DNA from: an uncultured Synechococcus sp.
GTDB taxonomy: Bacteria; Cyanobacteriota; Cyanobacteriia; PCC-6307; Cyanobiaceae
Direction: 5' to 3'
DNA: 5,776 bases
Assembly: GCA_937975655.1 (NCBI GenBank)
Contig: CALJTZ010000282.1
Coordinates: forward strand, 1 to 5,776
Part shown: piece after piece, positions 1 to 5,373 of the stretch
Numbering within the stretch: the stretch's first letter is position 1
Layout: the number at the start of each line of letters is the position of its first letter
Translations under genes and position numbers: made by a program
Notes under the pieces: generated by a model
What the model was told of the DNA's origin: nothing
Database searches by the model: none
The model's input: the letters and a program-made list of their open reading frames with translations, nothing else

Positions 1-44
1 TACAGTAACGAGACCGATCCCCTGGCAGAGAGGACCGCGCCTCC
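1..44 (+). promoter_or_regulatory. psbH upstream leader with ribosome binding site
   Basis: The stretch before psbH holds a purine-rich Shine-Dalgarno-like run, AGAGAGGA at 27-34, ten bases before the ATG at 45, which supports that start. A weak -10-like hexamer, TACAGT, sits at the very edge (1-6), but any -35 would lie outside the window, so a promoter cannot be judged. In cyanobacteria psbN is often encoded divergently upstream of psbH. No psbN start codon is visible here on the minus strand, so if present it begins beyond the left edge. Confidence 0.45.
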
Positions 45-245
45 ATGGCCCAACGCACCCGACTGGGAGACCTGTTGCGTCCCCTGAATTCTGAATACGG
101 CAAGGTTGTTCCTGGCTGGGGCACCACTCCTGTGATGGGCGTGTTCATGGCCCTGTTCCTGGTGTTCCTGCTGGTGATCCTGCAGCTGTACAACAAGTCG
201 CTGCTGCTCGACGGCATCACCGTGAACTGGAACGGCATCGGCTGA
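45..245 (+). CDS. psbH: Photosystem II reaction centre protein H (PsbH)
   Basis: PsbH is a small single-span thylakoid protein of the photosystem II core. It sits near CP47 and is involved in PSII assembly, stability and the acceptor side (family knowledge). The 66-residue product matches the usual cyanobacterial length of about 64-67. It has a hydrophilic stromal N-terminus (MAQRTRLGDLLRPLNSEYGK), the conserved PGWGTTP segment at 23-29, one membrane span at about 30-49 and a short lumenal tail ending NWNGIG. The N-terminal threonine phosphorylation region of plant PsbH is absent, as expected for cyanobacteria. The start is supported by AGAGAGGA ten bases upstream. tatA begins four bases after the stop, so the two are probably co-transcribed. 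Identification is secure. Confidence 0.97.
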   Translation: MAQRTRLGDLLRPLNSEYGKVVPGWGTTPVMGVFMALFLVFLLVILQLYNKSLLLDGITVNWNGIG

Positions 246-249
246 TCCC

Positions 250-501
250 ATGAACATCTTTGGGATCGGACTGCCCGAAATGGCGGTCATTGCTGCCATT
301 GGGCTGCTGGTGTTCGGTCCCAAGCGATTGCCTGAGCTGGGCAAAACCCTGGGCCGCACGCTCAAGGGCTTCCAGTCAGCGTCCAAGGAGTTCGAGCAGG
401 AATTCCGCAAGGTTGTCGACACCGTTGAGACCGAGGTGGCTTCAGAGCAGCCGGTCAAGGCGCTTGAGCCCGCCTCCAGCGACGACGCCAAGGCGGGCTG
501 A
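250..501 (+). CDS. tatA: Twin-arginine translocase subunit TatA/TatB family
   Basis: This is the pore-forming or assembly subunit of the Tat pathway, which moves folded proteins with twin-arginine signals across the thylakoid and plasma membranes, working with TatC. The 83-residue product begins with a short exposed segment, then a membrane span at about residues 8-22, the hallmark hinge FGPKRLPELG at 22-31, an amphipathic helix to about 55 and an acidic, Ala-rich variable tail. The short polar tail and FGPK motif fit TatA/TatE better than a long TatB, although cyanobacterial single-span Tat proteins are hard to split by eye. It starts four bases after psbH with no clear Shine-Dalgarno, suggesting translational coupling. 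Its stop codon TGA forms the loop of a terminator-like hairpin. Confidence 0.93.
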   Translation: MNIFGIGLPEMAVIAAIGLLVFGPKRLPELGKTLGRTLKGFQSASKEFEQEFRKVVDTVETEVASEQPVKALEPASSDDAKAG

Positions 502-515
502 GCCCGTCTGTTTTT
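491..515 (+). terminator. Terminator-like hairpin at the tatA stop codon
   Basis: Bases 491-498 (AGGCGGGC) pair with 502-509 (GCCCGTCT) to give an 8-bp, GC-rich stem with one G-T wobble (493/507). The three-base loop is the tatA stop codon TGA (499-501). The stem is followed by GTTTTT (510-515), a short T-tract. This is the layout of an intrinsic terminator, yet the pth start codon lies two bases after the T-run at 517. I therefore infer partial termination (attenuation) between psbH/tatA and pth rather than a full stop; the short T-tract and tight loop leave the strength uncertain. Confidence 0.55.
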
Positions 516-516
516 C

Positions 517-1161
517 ATGCCCGTGCCGCCGGCCGCACCTCTGCAGTTGCTTGTCGGCCTGGGCAATCCCGGCGACAAGTACGCCGGGACGCGGCACAAC
601 GTGGGCTTCATGGCCTTGGAGCGCCTGGCCTCCCGTCAGGGTGTGGCCTTCAAGGCCCAGACCAAGCTCCACGGTCTGCTGGCCGAAGTGGGCCATGGCC
701 CAAGCCGTCTGCGCCTGCTGATGCCGCAGACCTACATGAACGAGAGCGGTCGTTCGATTCGCGCGGCCCTGGACTGGTTTCGTCTGGAGCCCAGCCAGAT
801 GCTGATCCTGGTGGACGACATGGATCTGCCCCTCGGGCGGCTGCGGCTGCGGGCCTCCGGAGGGGCCGGCGGGCACAACGGCCTGCGCAGCACCATCACC
901 CATCTGGGTGGTCAGGAGTTTCCGCGGTTGCGCATCGGCATTGGCGCCCCGGGGCTCAATCCGGTGGAGCGCAAGCAGCGCACCGTGTCCCACGTGTTGG
1001 GCCGTTTTGCTGCGAGCGAGCAACCGATCCTCGAGGAGGTGCTCGATGAGGTGCTGGCGGGCGTGGATCTGATCGCGCGGCTGGGGATGGAGCGCGCTGG
1101 GAATCGCCTCAATGGCTTTGTGGCCCCCACGGCCGCCAAGCTCGCGGATGTGCCGGCATGA
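517..1161 (+). CDS. pth: Peptidyl-tRNA hydrolase (Pth)
   Basis: Pth hydrolyses the ester bond of peptidyl-tRNAs released from stalled ribosomes, recycling tRNA in the cytoplasm. All family hallmarks are present: the N-terminal LLVGLGNPG (11-19), GTRHNVGF with the catalytic-base histidine at H27, PQTYMNESG with N75, VDDMDLPLG with D100 aligning to the catalytic aspartate, and GGAGGHNGLRS with N121. These correspond, from memory, to H20, N68, D93 and N114 of the E. coli enzyme. At 214 residues it is slightly longer than the usual 190-205, from a short Pro/Ala-rich N-terminus and a C-terminal tail. A GTG two codons in is an alternative start. The ATG has no visible Shine-Dalgarno and lies just after a terminator-like hairpin. 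The last four bases (ATGA) overlap the next gene. Confidence 0.96.
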   Translation: MPVPPAAPLQLLVGLGNPGDKYAGTRHNVGFMALERLASRQGVAFKAQTKLHGLLAEVGHGPSRLRLLMPQTYMNESGRSIRAALDWFRLEPSQMLILVDDMDLPLGRLRLRASGGAGGHNGLRSTITHLGGQEFPRLRIGIGAPGLNPVERKQRTVSHVLGRFAASEQPILEEVLDEVLAGVDLIARLGMERAGNRLNGFVAPTAAKLADVPA

Positions 1162-1415
1162 GTCGCTTGCCGGCCACCACCGCGCAGTTGCGGGTGCTGC
1201 ACCAGAGCTTCAGCCAGCGGCTGTTGGAGGGGGAGGTGGTGGCCGGTGGCTTCCAGTGGACCTTCAGCTGGTTTTTCGATCGCGGGGAGTTGCAGGTGGA
1301 GCCCTCCCTGGGTCGCGCCCTGATCCAGGACGCGTTGCTGCGTTTTCTGCTCAAGGCCGACTACCAACTGGAGCCCGGTGGCGATTACGCCTTCACCGTG
1401 CGGGCCAAGTTCTGA
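1158..1415 (+). CDS. Conserved cyanobacterial protein, DUF3146-like
   Basis: This small soluble protein of 85 residues and unknown function resembles, from memory, the cyanobacteria-restricted DUF3146 family. Visible traits are a Trp/Phe-rich centre (FQWTFSWFF at 32-40), a basic/Leu patch with LGRALIQDALLRFL at 51-64, and a conserved-looking end YQLEPGGDYAFTVRAKF. The alternating hydrophobic pattern suggests a small beta-rich fold. No signal peptide, membrane span or catalytic motif is visible. Its ATG overlaps the pth stop in an ATGA arrangement, so translation is probably coupled to pth, hinting at a housekeeping role. Its last 23 bases overlap the 3' end of the convergent YqgF-like gene. 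The family name is moderately sure and no function can be assigned. Confidence 0.85.
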   Translation: MSRLPATTAQLRVLHQSFSQRLLEGEVVAGGFQWTFSWFFDRGELQVEPSLGRALIQDALLRFLLKADYQLEPGGDYAFTVRAKF

Positions 1416-1863
1416 CCAGGGTGCGGCTCAGTTCCCGCTTGAGGTGCCGCTCCAGCAGCAGCTGCGCCACCACGTCGTCCCAGTCGCGCGGGGGCAGGCG
1501 CAGGCCCCTGGGCAGCAGCCGTTGCCAGAGATTCGGAGGTTCCAGTTCCCAGTAGCGCTGGCGAGCCTCCAGGGTGGTGCCCCGTTCCGGCACCAGGATC
1601 ACCGCTGCGCCCAGCTCAGCGAGCCGTTGCTGCCAGGCCCCGCTGCCCGTGCCATCTCCCAGGATCACGGCCTGCAGGGGGCTGCGCTGTTGCCAGTGCT
1701 GCAGCTGCTGCCAGCAGTGGTCGGGGGGCAGCACAGCGGCCTCCACGATGCTGGTGGCCTCGGTATTGCTGAGCACCAGGCCGCATTTGCTGCGCCCCGG
1801 GTCCAGGGCTGCCCAGGGCCCCCGGCCCGCGCTGTTGGTTCCACGGGGCAGCGCTGTGGTCAA
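1393..1863 (-). CDS. YqgF/RuvX-like RNase H-fold protein
   Basis: The 156-residue protein resembles the YqgF/RuvX (Holliday-junction-resolvase-like, pre-16S rRNA processing) superfamily. Motifs in order are ALDPGRSKCGLVL (19-31) with acidic D21 on the first RNase H strand, LGDGTGSGAW (68-77), VPERGTTLEAR (91-101) in place of the classical DERxTT loop with E93 kept, and DWDDVVAQLL (127-136) supplying D129/D130. The acidic triad therefore looks intact, so nuclease activity is possible. The sequence differs enough from canonical YqgF that it may be a cyanobacterial paralogue, so I give no symbol. The start is TTG, overlapping the upstream DUF3084 stop by four bases (TTGA). No other ATG/GTG/TTG precedes the first motif in frame, which supports it. 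The 3' end overlaps the convergent DUF3146-like gene by 23 bp. Confidence 0.85.
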   Translation of the reverse strand: MTTALPRGTNSAGRGPWAALDPGRSKCGLVLSNTEATSIVEAAVLPPDHCWQQLQHWQQRSPLQAVILGDGTGSGAWQQRLAELGAAVILVPERGTTLEARQRYWELEPPNLWQRLLPRGLRLPPRDWDDVVAQLLLERHLKRELSRTLVRTWPAR

Positions 1864-3065
1864 TTCCGTCCGGGCCCCGCCGTGGCCGGGGTCTGCATGG
1901 CCCGGATCTCCACCACCACCGGATCGGCAATGTCGCTGTTGCGGAGAGAGATCGCTTCCAGCCGCACGGATTGCCCAGCGGGGCGGTTGCTCAAGGCGCT
2001 GCCGAGCTGATTGAAGCGGGTGGCATCAAATTGGAGCCCATCGGCGAGGGAGCCCTGCCGCTGGGCTTTGGTGAAGGCCGCTGCCAGCAGCAGATTCAGG
2101 CGGCTGCGCACCTGTTCGGCGTTCAGTTCATCGCCTTCAAGCACGGTGGTGGCGAGTTGCTCACCGCTGCGGATCACCTGTCGGTTGGGGCGAACATCCG
2201 GAAAGGCCAGCACCTGTCGCTCACCCTTGAGCACGTTCGCAGCCGAGATCAGGCTCACCACCCAGGAGCCTTGCTTGCGCAGCACGGTTTCGAGCTTGGC
2301 GATATCGCTGCGTGGCACCAGCAGGATCTGGCGGTTGGGTTTTTCGCCGGGCAGCACGCGCTTGTAGGCCACCAGGTTCGCCTGCTGCAGCAGGGCCTGG
2401 ATCACCTCCGGGGCCTGATTGGGGTTGTCGATGCGCACCTTGCCCGTGGTTAGAGGCTGGCCGCTGGTGATCACCACATCTCCCCGGCGCAGGGCGATCA
2501 GGTTGGTTTCTAGTTGCTCGAGTTCCTTGGCTCCTGCCGCGATCTTCTGGGTCACCTTGGCCAGCTCATCGCGGTTGCGCCGGATGTCGACATCCTTGGC
2601 GGCGATGTCGCCATTGAGGCGATCGCGTTCCTGCTCCAGCACCTTGCGCTGTTGCACTAGGGGCTGGAGTTCATTGCGCAGCCCCTGGGCCTGGCGCTCC
2701 ACCAGGGCCAACTGGGTGCGGGCTTCGAGCCGGCCGCTGCGGGCCTGGCGTAGCTCGCCTTGGCTGCGGCTCAGTTCGGCGCGGCTCGTCTCCAGGGAGC
2801 GGCGGCTATCCCGCAGACGGCGCTCCAGTTGGTCGAGCTCGAACAGGCCCGTGCGCAAGCGCTCGCTCACCAGAAGCATCAGGCCGAGCGACATGGCGCT
2901 GATCAGGCTCCCGGTGAGCACCGTGATCAGCACGGCCGTCTTGCGCGGCCGCATGTTGAACAGGCTGAGGCGCGCCTTGCCAACGCGCGTGCCCAGGCGG
3001 TCGCCGAGGGTGGAGAGGATCCCCCCGAGCACCAGCAACGCCAGGATCAGCAGCCAGCCGGACAC
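1860..3065 (-). CDS. DUF3084 membrane-anchored coiled-coil protein
   Basis: This 401-residue protein matches, from memory, the DUF3084 family common in cyanobacteria, with no firm biochemical role known to me. It has an N-terminal membrane span (about 3-20), then a basic patch with TRVGKARLSLFNMRPRK (26-42), a second span at about 43-66, and a long coiled coil at about 67-193 rich in Leu, Gln, Arg and Glu. A mixed alpha/beta C-terminal domain follows, with GDVVITSGQPL (195-205), ANLVAYKRVLPGE (229-241) and VVEIRAMQT at the end. The topology suggests an envelope-anchored scaffold. The start is GTG; no in-frame start is visible just upstream. It lies 69 bp after ntcA on the same strand, so readthrough from the ntcA promoter is possible, and it overlaps the YqgF-like gene by four bases. 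Confidence 0.9.
   Translation of the reverse strand: MSGWLLILALLVLGGILSTLGDRLGTRVGKARLSLFNMRPRKTAVLITVLTGSLISAMSLGLMLLVSERLRTGLFELDQLERRLRDSRRSLETSRAELSRSQGELRQARSGRLEARTQLALVERQAQGLRNELQPLVQQRKVLEQERDRLNGDIAAKDVDIRRNRDELAKVTQKIAAGAKELEQLETNLIALRRGDVVITSGQPLTTGKVRIDNPNQAPEVIQALLQQANLVAYKRVLPGEKPNRQILLVPRSDIAKLETVLRKQGSWVVSLISAANVLKGERQVLAFPDVRPNRQVIRSGEQLATTVLEGDELNAEQVRSRLNLLLAAAFTKAQRQGSLADGLQFDATRFNQLGSALSNRPAGQSVRLEAISLRNSDIADPVVVEIRAMQTPATAGPGRN
2619..2626. repeat. Single HIP1-type octamer GCGATCGC
   Basis: The palindrome GCGATCGC, the highly iterated palindrome core of many cyanobacterial genomes, occurs here once, inside the DUF3084 coding region. One copy in this GC-rich window is weak evidence and is recorded only as a lineage hint. 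Confidence 0.4.
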
Positions 3066-3127
3066 AGCAGAGGGCAGGGGTGTTTCAGTATCAACCTGCG
3101 CTGGTGGGCTTGCCGCATTCCATCGGC

Positions 3128-3141
3128 CAGCTGATCAGCTG
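3128..3141. repeat. 14-bp perfect palindrome spanning the ntcA stop codon
   Basis: CAGCTGATCAGCTG is a perfect 14-bp palindrome that includes the ntcA stop codon (3135-3137 on the minus strand). It has no spacer and no following T-tract on either strand, so it is not a convincing intrinsic terminator. It could be a chance repeat of the CAGCTG unit or a protein-binding site. Confidence 0.4.
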
Positions 3142-3875
3142 AAGCGCTTGGCCAGGGCCAGGGGATCGAACACCGTGATCTTTTTGCGGTCGATCTGCAC
3201 CAGGCCGGCATTGCGCAGGTCGCCCAGCAGGCGGGTGATCGTGACGCGGGTGGAGCCGATGGCCTCGGCAATGGCCTGGTGGGAGAGGCGCAGGTCGATC
3301 GTGATCCCCTCGCTGCTGGGCACGCCGAAATCGCGACACAGCACCAGCAGGAAACTCACCAGCCGCGAGCTCATGTCGCGGTGGGTGAGGGTTTCGATCA
3401 TTGTTTCGGTCTGCAGGATGCGGGAGGAGAGTCCCTGCAGCATCAGCAGTCCCACGCTGGCGTCCTGCTCGATGGCCTTGCGCACCGAGGTTGCCGGTGC
3501 TGTCACCATCTCCACCCGCGTGAAGGCAATGGCGTGATAGAAGCGATCCGAGCGCTGGCCGGTGAGCAGCGACAGCACGCCAAACAGGCTGTTCTCCCGC
3601 AGCAGGGCCACGGTGATTTCCTCGCCGGATTCGTAGACGCGCGAGAGCCGAACAGCGCCCCGACGCAGCAGATACACCTTCTCGGCTGGATCGCCGGGAA
3701 AGAAGATCGTCTTGCCGCGTTCCACGGTCTCGGTGGTGCTGCCGTTCAGGCCCCGGATCACGTCCAGCAACGTGGCATTGCCGGACAGCGCACTGCCAGC
3801 CGCTGGAGTCAGTCCAGTGTTGCCGGTGGTTGGACTGGCGGAGTAACGGGTGAACCCGCGTGTGGCGCCGACCAT
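3135..3875 (-). CDS. ntcA: Global nitrogen regulator NtcA (CRP/FNR family)
   Basis: NtcA is the cyanobacterial transcription factor that senses 2-oxoglutarate and activates nitrogen-assimilation genes, often with the co-activator PipX. The 246-residue protein has a variable N-terminal extension (1-35), a cyclic-nucleotide-binding-type beta barrel (about 50-130) with TIFFPGDPAEKVYLL and RVYESGEEITVALLRENSLFGVLSLLTG, a dimerisation helix with LSSRILQTETMIETL (149-163), and a winged helix-turn-helix at 197-220 (LSHQAIAEAIGSTRVTITRL). Residues aligning to the described 2-oxoglutarate contacts are kept: F98, G99, V100, L101, R111, R152 and E157. The start MVGATRGFTRYS matches, from memory, the long form in marine picocyanobacteria; S. 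elongatus NtcA is about 222 residues. The gene has its own NtcA-type promoter next to rph. Identification is secure; only the exact start is open. Confidence 0.97.
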   Translation of the reverse strand: MVGATRGFTRYSASPTTGNTGLTPAAGSALSGNATLLDVIRGLNGSTTETVERGKTIFFPGDPAEKVYLLRRGAVRLSRVYESGEEITVALLRENSLFGVLSLLTGQRSDRFYHAIAFTRVEMVTAPATSVRKAIEQDASVGLLMLQGLSSRILQTETMIETLTHRDMSSRLVSFLLVLCRDFGVPSSEGITIDLRLSHQAIAEAIGSTRVTITRLLGDLRNAGLVQIDRKKITVFDPLALAKRFS

Positions 3876-3898
3876 AACGGCGGTGCAAGGTGAGCCGG

Positions 3899-3940
3899 AC
3901 CCTAAGGATCGATTTGGGCCGGCCGTGTAACGGATGACAC
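3899..3940 (-). promoter_or_regulatory. NtcA-activated (autoregulatory) promoter of ntcA
   Basis: Read on the minus strand, the order is GTG-TCATCCGT-TAC (3940 down to 3927), 22 bases, then TAGGGT (3904-3899). The published NtcA-activated promoter is GTA-N8-TAC with about 22-23 bases to a TAN3T -10 box. The match is exact apart from one base in the first half-site (GTG for GTA), and it also satisfies the minimal GT-N10-AC. A site centred at -41.5 puts the transcription start near 3892, giving a leader of about 17 nt to the ntcA ATG at 3875. No -35 box is needed in this class. The site shares one base with the rph stop codon. Binding and autoactivation are inferred from sequence. Confidence 0.8.
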
Positions 3941-4674
3941 TAATTCGGGGCTTCGTCCAGGGCCAGCCGTTGGGCGCTCTGGAGCTGCTGCAAACCTGCT
4001 TCGGCCAGATCCAGCAGGGTGCCGAGTTGCTGGCGGGAAAAGGGTGCGCCTTCTGCCGTGCCCTGGATCTCCAGCAGTTGTTGCTGTCCGTCCATCACCA
4101 CGTTGAGGTCCACCTCGGCACGGCTGTCCTCGCTGTAGTCGAGATCCAGCAGGCAGGCGCCGTCCACCACCCCCACCGACACGGCCGCCACTTGCTCGCG
4201 CAGGGGCGAGCTGTTCAGCACGCCGCGGGCCTCCAGGCGACGCAGGCCCAGGGCGAGGGCCACCCAGGCGCCGCTGATCGCGGCGGTGCGGGTGCCGGCA
4301 TCGGCCTGCAGGACATCGCAGTCGATCTGCAGGGTCCGTTCCCCAAGGGCCTCGAGATCAAGGCAGGCCCGCAGGCTGCGGCTGATCAGCCGTTGGATCT
4401 CCTGGGTGCGGCCCGAGAGTTTCATCAGCTCCCGGGGCTGCCGGCTGGGGGTCGAGGCGGGCAGCAGCCGGTAGTCGGCGCTGAGCCAGCCCTTGCCGGA
4501 GCCCTGGCGCCACTTCGGAACACCCTCCTCCAGGCAGACACTGCAGATCACGGCTGTCCGGCCGGTGTGCACGGTCACCGAGCTGAGGGCGAAGCCCATC
4601 GGGTCCCACGCGAAGCGGGTCGGTCGCAGCTGTTCGGGCGAACGGCCGTCCCGCCGCAGGGTGGCATCGGTCAT
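3940..4674 (-). CDS. rph: Ribonuclease PH
   Basis: RNase PH is a phosphate-dependent 3'-to-5' exoribonuclease that trims tRNA 3' ends, acting as a hexamer in the cytoplasm. From the chosen ATG the protein is 244 residues, the usual length, and begins with the family signature RRDGRSPEQLRP (7-18). Further marks are GSGKGWLSADYRLLP (58-71), SGRTQEIQRLISRSLRA (87-103) with R89, IDCDVLQADAGTRTAA (117-132) with phosphate-binding R129, and DLDYSEDSRAEVDLNVVM (177-194) with the metal/catalytic acidic residues. The frame stays open 28 codons further upstream to another ATG, but that extension does not resemble RNase PH and covers a hairpin-like dyad, so I reject it. The GG usually preceding TRTA reads AG here. 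The stop TAG abuts the ntcA promoter. Confidence 0.95.
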   Translation of the reverse strand: MTDATLRRDGRSPEQLRPTRFAWDPMGFALSSVTVHTGRTAVICSVCLEEGVPKWRQGSGKGWLSADYRLLPASTPSRQPRELMKLSGRTQEIQRLISRSLRACLDLEALGERTLQIDCDVLQADAGTRTAAISGAWVALALGLRRLEARGVLNSSPLREQVAAVSVGVVDGACLLDLDYSEDSRAEVDLNVVMDGQQQLLEIQGTAEGAPFSRQQLGTLLDLAEAGLQQLQSAQRLALDEAPN

Positions 4675-4705
4675 GGCTGGACTGGGCAGCGGGCTGCAGC
4701 GATGG

Positions 4706-4728
4706 TACGGGTGTTTCCACCACCCGTA
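4706..4728. promoter_or_regulatory. Perfect 8+8 bp dyad in the rph / BtuR-like divergent region
   Basis: TACGGGTG (4706-4713) and CACCCGTA (4721-4728) are perfect inverted repeats separated by seven bases (TTTCCAC). The dyad lies in the 123-bp non-coding gap between two divergent genes, about 31 bases before the rph start. It could be an operator for a dimeric regulator or a hairpin in the rph leader. There is no T-tract, so it is not a standard terminator. I do not recognise the motif. Confidence 0.45.
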
Positions 4729-4739
4729 GTGGCTGATGC

Positions 4740-4767
4740 TTGCCGAGCGGCTCGTCACCGCTACATT
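4740..4767 (+). promoter_or_regulatory. Candidate promoter for the BtuR-like gene and dcd
   Basis: TTGCCG (4740-4745) and TACATT (4762-4767), spaced by 16 bases, each match four of six positions of the sigma-70 -35 and -10 boxes. Transcription would start near 4774, about 24 bases before the ATG at 4798. It is the best candidate I find in the gap, but it is weak. Confidence 0.25.
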
Positions 4768-4797
4768 CAGGTTCCACCGCGCTGTTCAGCACACGGG

Positions 4798-5373
4798 ATG
4801 ACGGCCAGCCTGATCAAGCATCAGCCCAGGCCCAGCGCCGGCACCCTCCGGCCTGGAGTGCCCTCGCCCCATCGCAGCCTCAAGCTGGTGGCCCAGCAGG
4901 AGGGGTTGCTGCAGATCCACACGGCCCCCTTCCGTGGCAGTTTCAGCGGCGTGTTCAGCCAGGCCCTGCGCAGTGCTGGCCTGGGCAGCCGCGTGTTGAT
5001 CACCCAGTTCCTCAAGGGTGGAGTGGATCAGGGTCTGGAGCGCAGCCTCTGGCTCTGTGGTCGGCTGCAATGGCTGCGGCCTGCGGTGGCGGGCTGTCTG
5101 GCGGATCCCGCCGGTGCGGATGGTGCCGCGGCTGCGGCCGTGGCTGAAGTGTGGAGCTACAGCCGGGAGCAGTTGCTGGCCGGTGAGCTCGATCAGTTGG
5201 TGCTGGATGAACTGGGCCTGGCTGTGGAGCTGGGGTATCTGCCCGCGGCCGAGGTGATGGCCACCCTGGAGAAGCGCCCCTCCCACGTGGATGTGATCCT
5301 CACAGGTCCCGCCATGCCCGCATCCCTGATGGCGATGGCCGATCAGGTGACGCAGTTGCGCCGAGGTTTCTGA
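4798..5373 (+). CDS. BtuR/CobO-like P-loop family protein with degenerate Walker A
   Basis: The 191-residue protein has the frame of the cob(I)alamin/cob(I)yrinic acid adenosyltransferase family (BtuR/CobO/CobA). It shows GLLQIHTAPFRGSFSGVF (36-53) where the family has the FTGDGKGKT loop, LITQFLKGG (67-75), LVLDELGLAVELG (134-146) as the Walker B region and LEKRPSHVDVILTGP (157-171). The Walker A signature is gone: G47, S48 and F49 sit where GKT should be, so classical ATP binding is doubtful. From memory, a cyanobacterial paralogue group shares this loss, so it is probably conserved rather than a decayed gene. It may no longer be an adenosyltransferase and I give no symbol. The ATG at 4798 is the last before the conserved part; the frame is open far upstream only as antisense of rph. 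The stop overlaps the dcd start by one base. Confidence 0.82.
   Translation: MTASLIKHQPRPSAGTLRPGVPSPHRSLKLVAQQEGLLQIHTAPFRGSFSGVFSQALRSAGLGSRVLITQFLKGGVDQGLERSLWLCGRLQWLRPAVAGCLADPAGADGAAAAAVAEVWSYSREQLLAGELDQLVLDELGLAVELGYLPAAEVMATLEKRPSHVDVILTGPAMPASLMAMADQVTQLRRGF

Noticed and set aside
442..1023. 193-codon minus-strand frame over tatA and pth.
   Set aside because: It is antisense to two secure genes and its His/Gln-rich product matches nothing I recognise.
1380..1391. GGCG-ATTA-CGCC hairpin near the end of the DUF3146-like gene, considered as a terminator.
   Set aside because: The stem is only 4 bp, no T-tract follows on either strand, and it lies inside coding sequence.
3066..3134. 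GATACT on the minus strand as a possible -10 box for the DUF3084 gene.
   Set aside because: No acceptable -35 hexamer lies at 16-18 bases, so support is too weak to list as a promoter.
2419..3537. 372-codon plus-strand frame antisense to the DUF3084 gene and ntcA.
   Set aside because: The product is low-complexity and Arg/Ser-rich with no recognisable motif, and it lies opposite two clear genes; it is a shadow frame.
4675..4758. 28-residue N-terminal extension of RNase PH from an upstream ATG.
   Set aside because: It does not resemble the family, would make the protein unusually long, and covers the non-coding dyad. The internal ATG gives the normal length and N-terminus.
3934..4797. Open frame on the plus strand running antisense through all of rph and joining the BtuR-like gene in frame (479 codons in total).
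   Set aside because: The upstream part is the mirror of a well-supported RNase PH gene, has no known domain and is typical of stop-poor GC-rich DNA. Family similarity begins only after the ATG at 4798.
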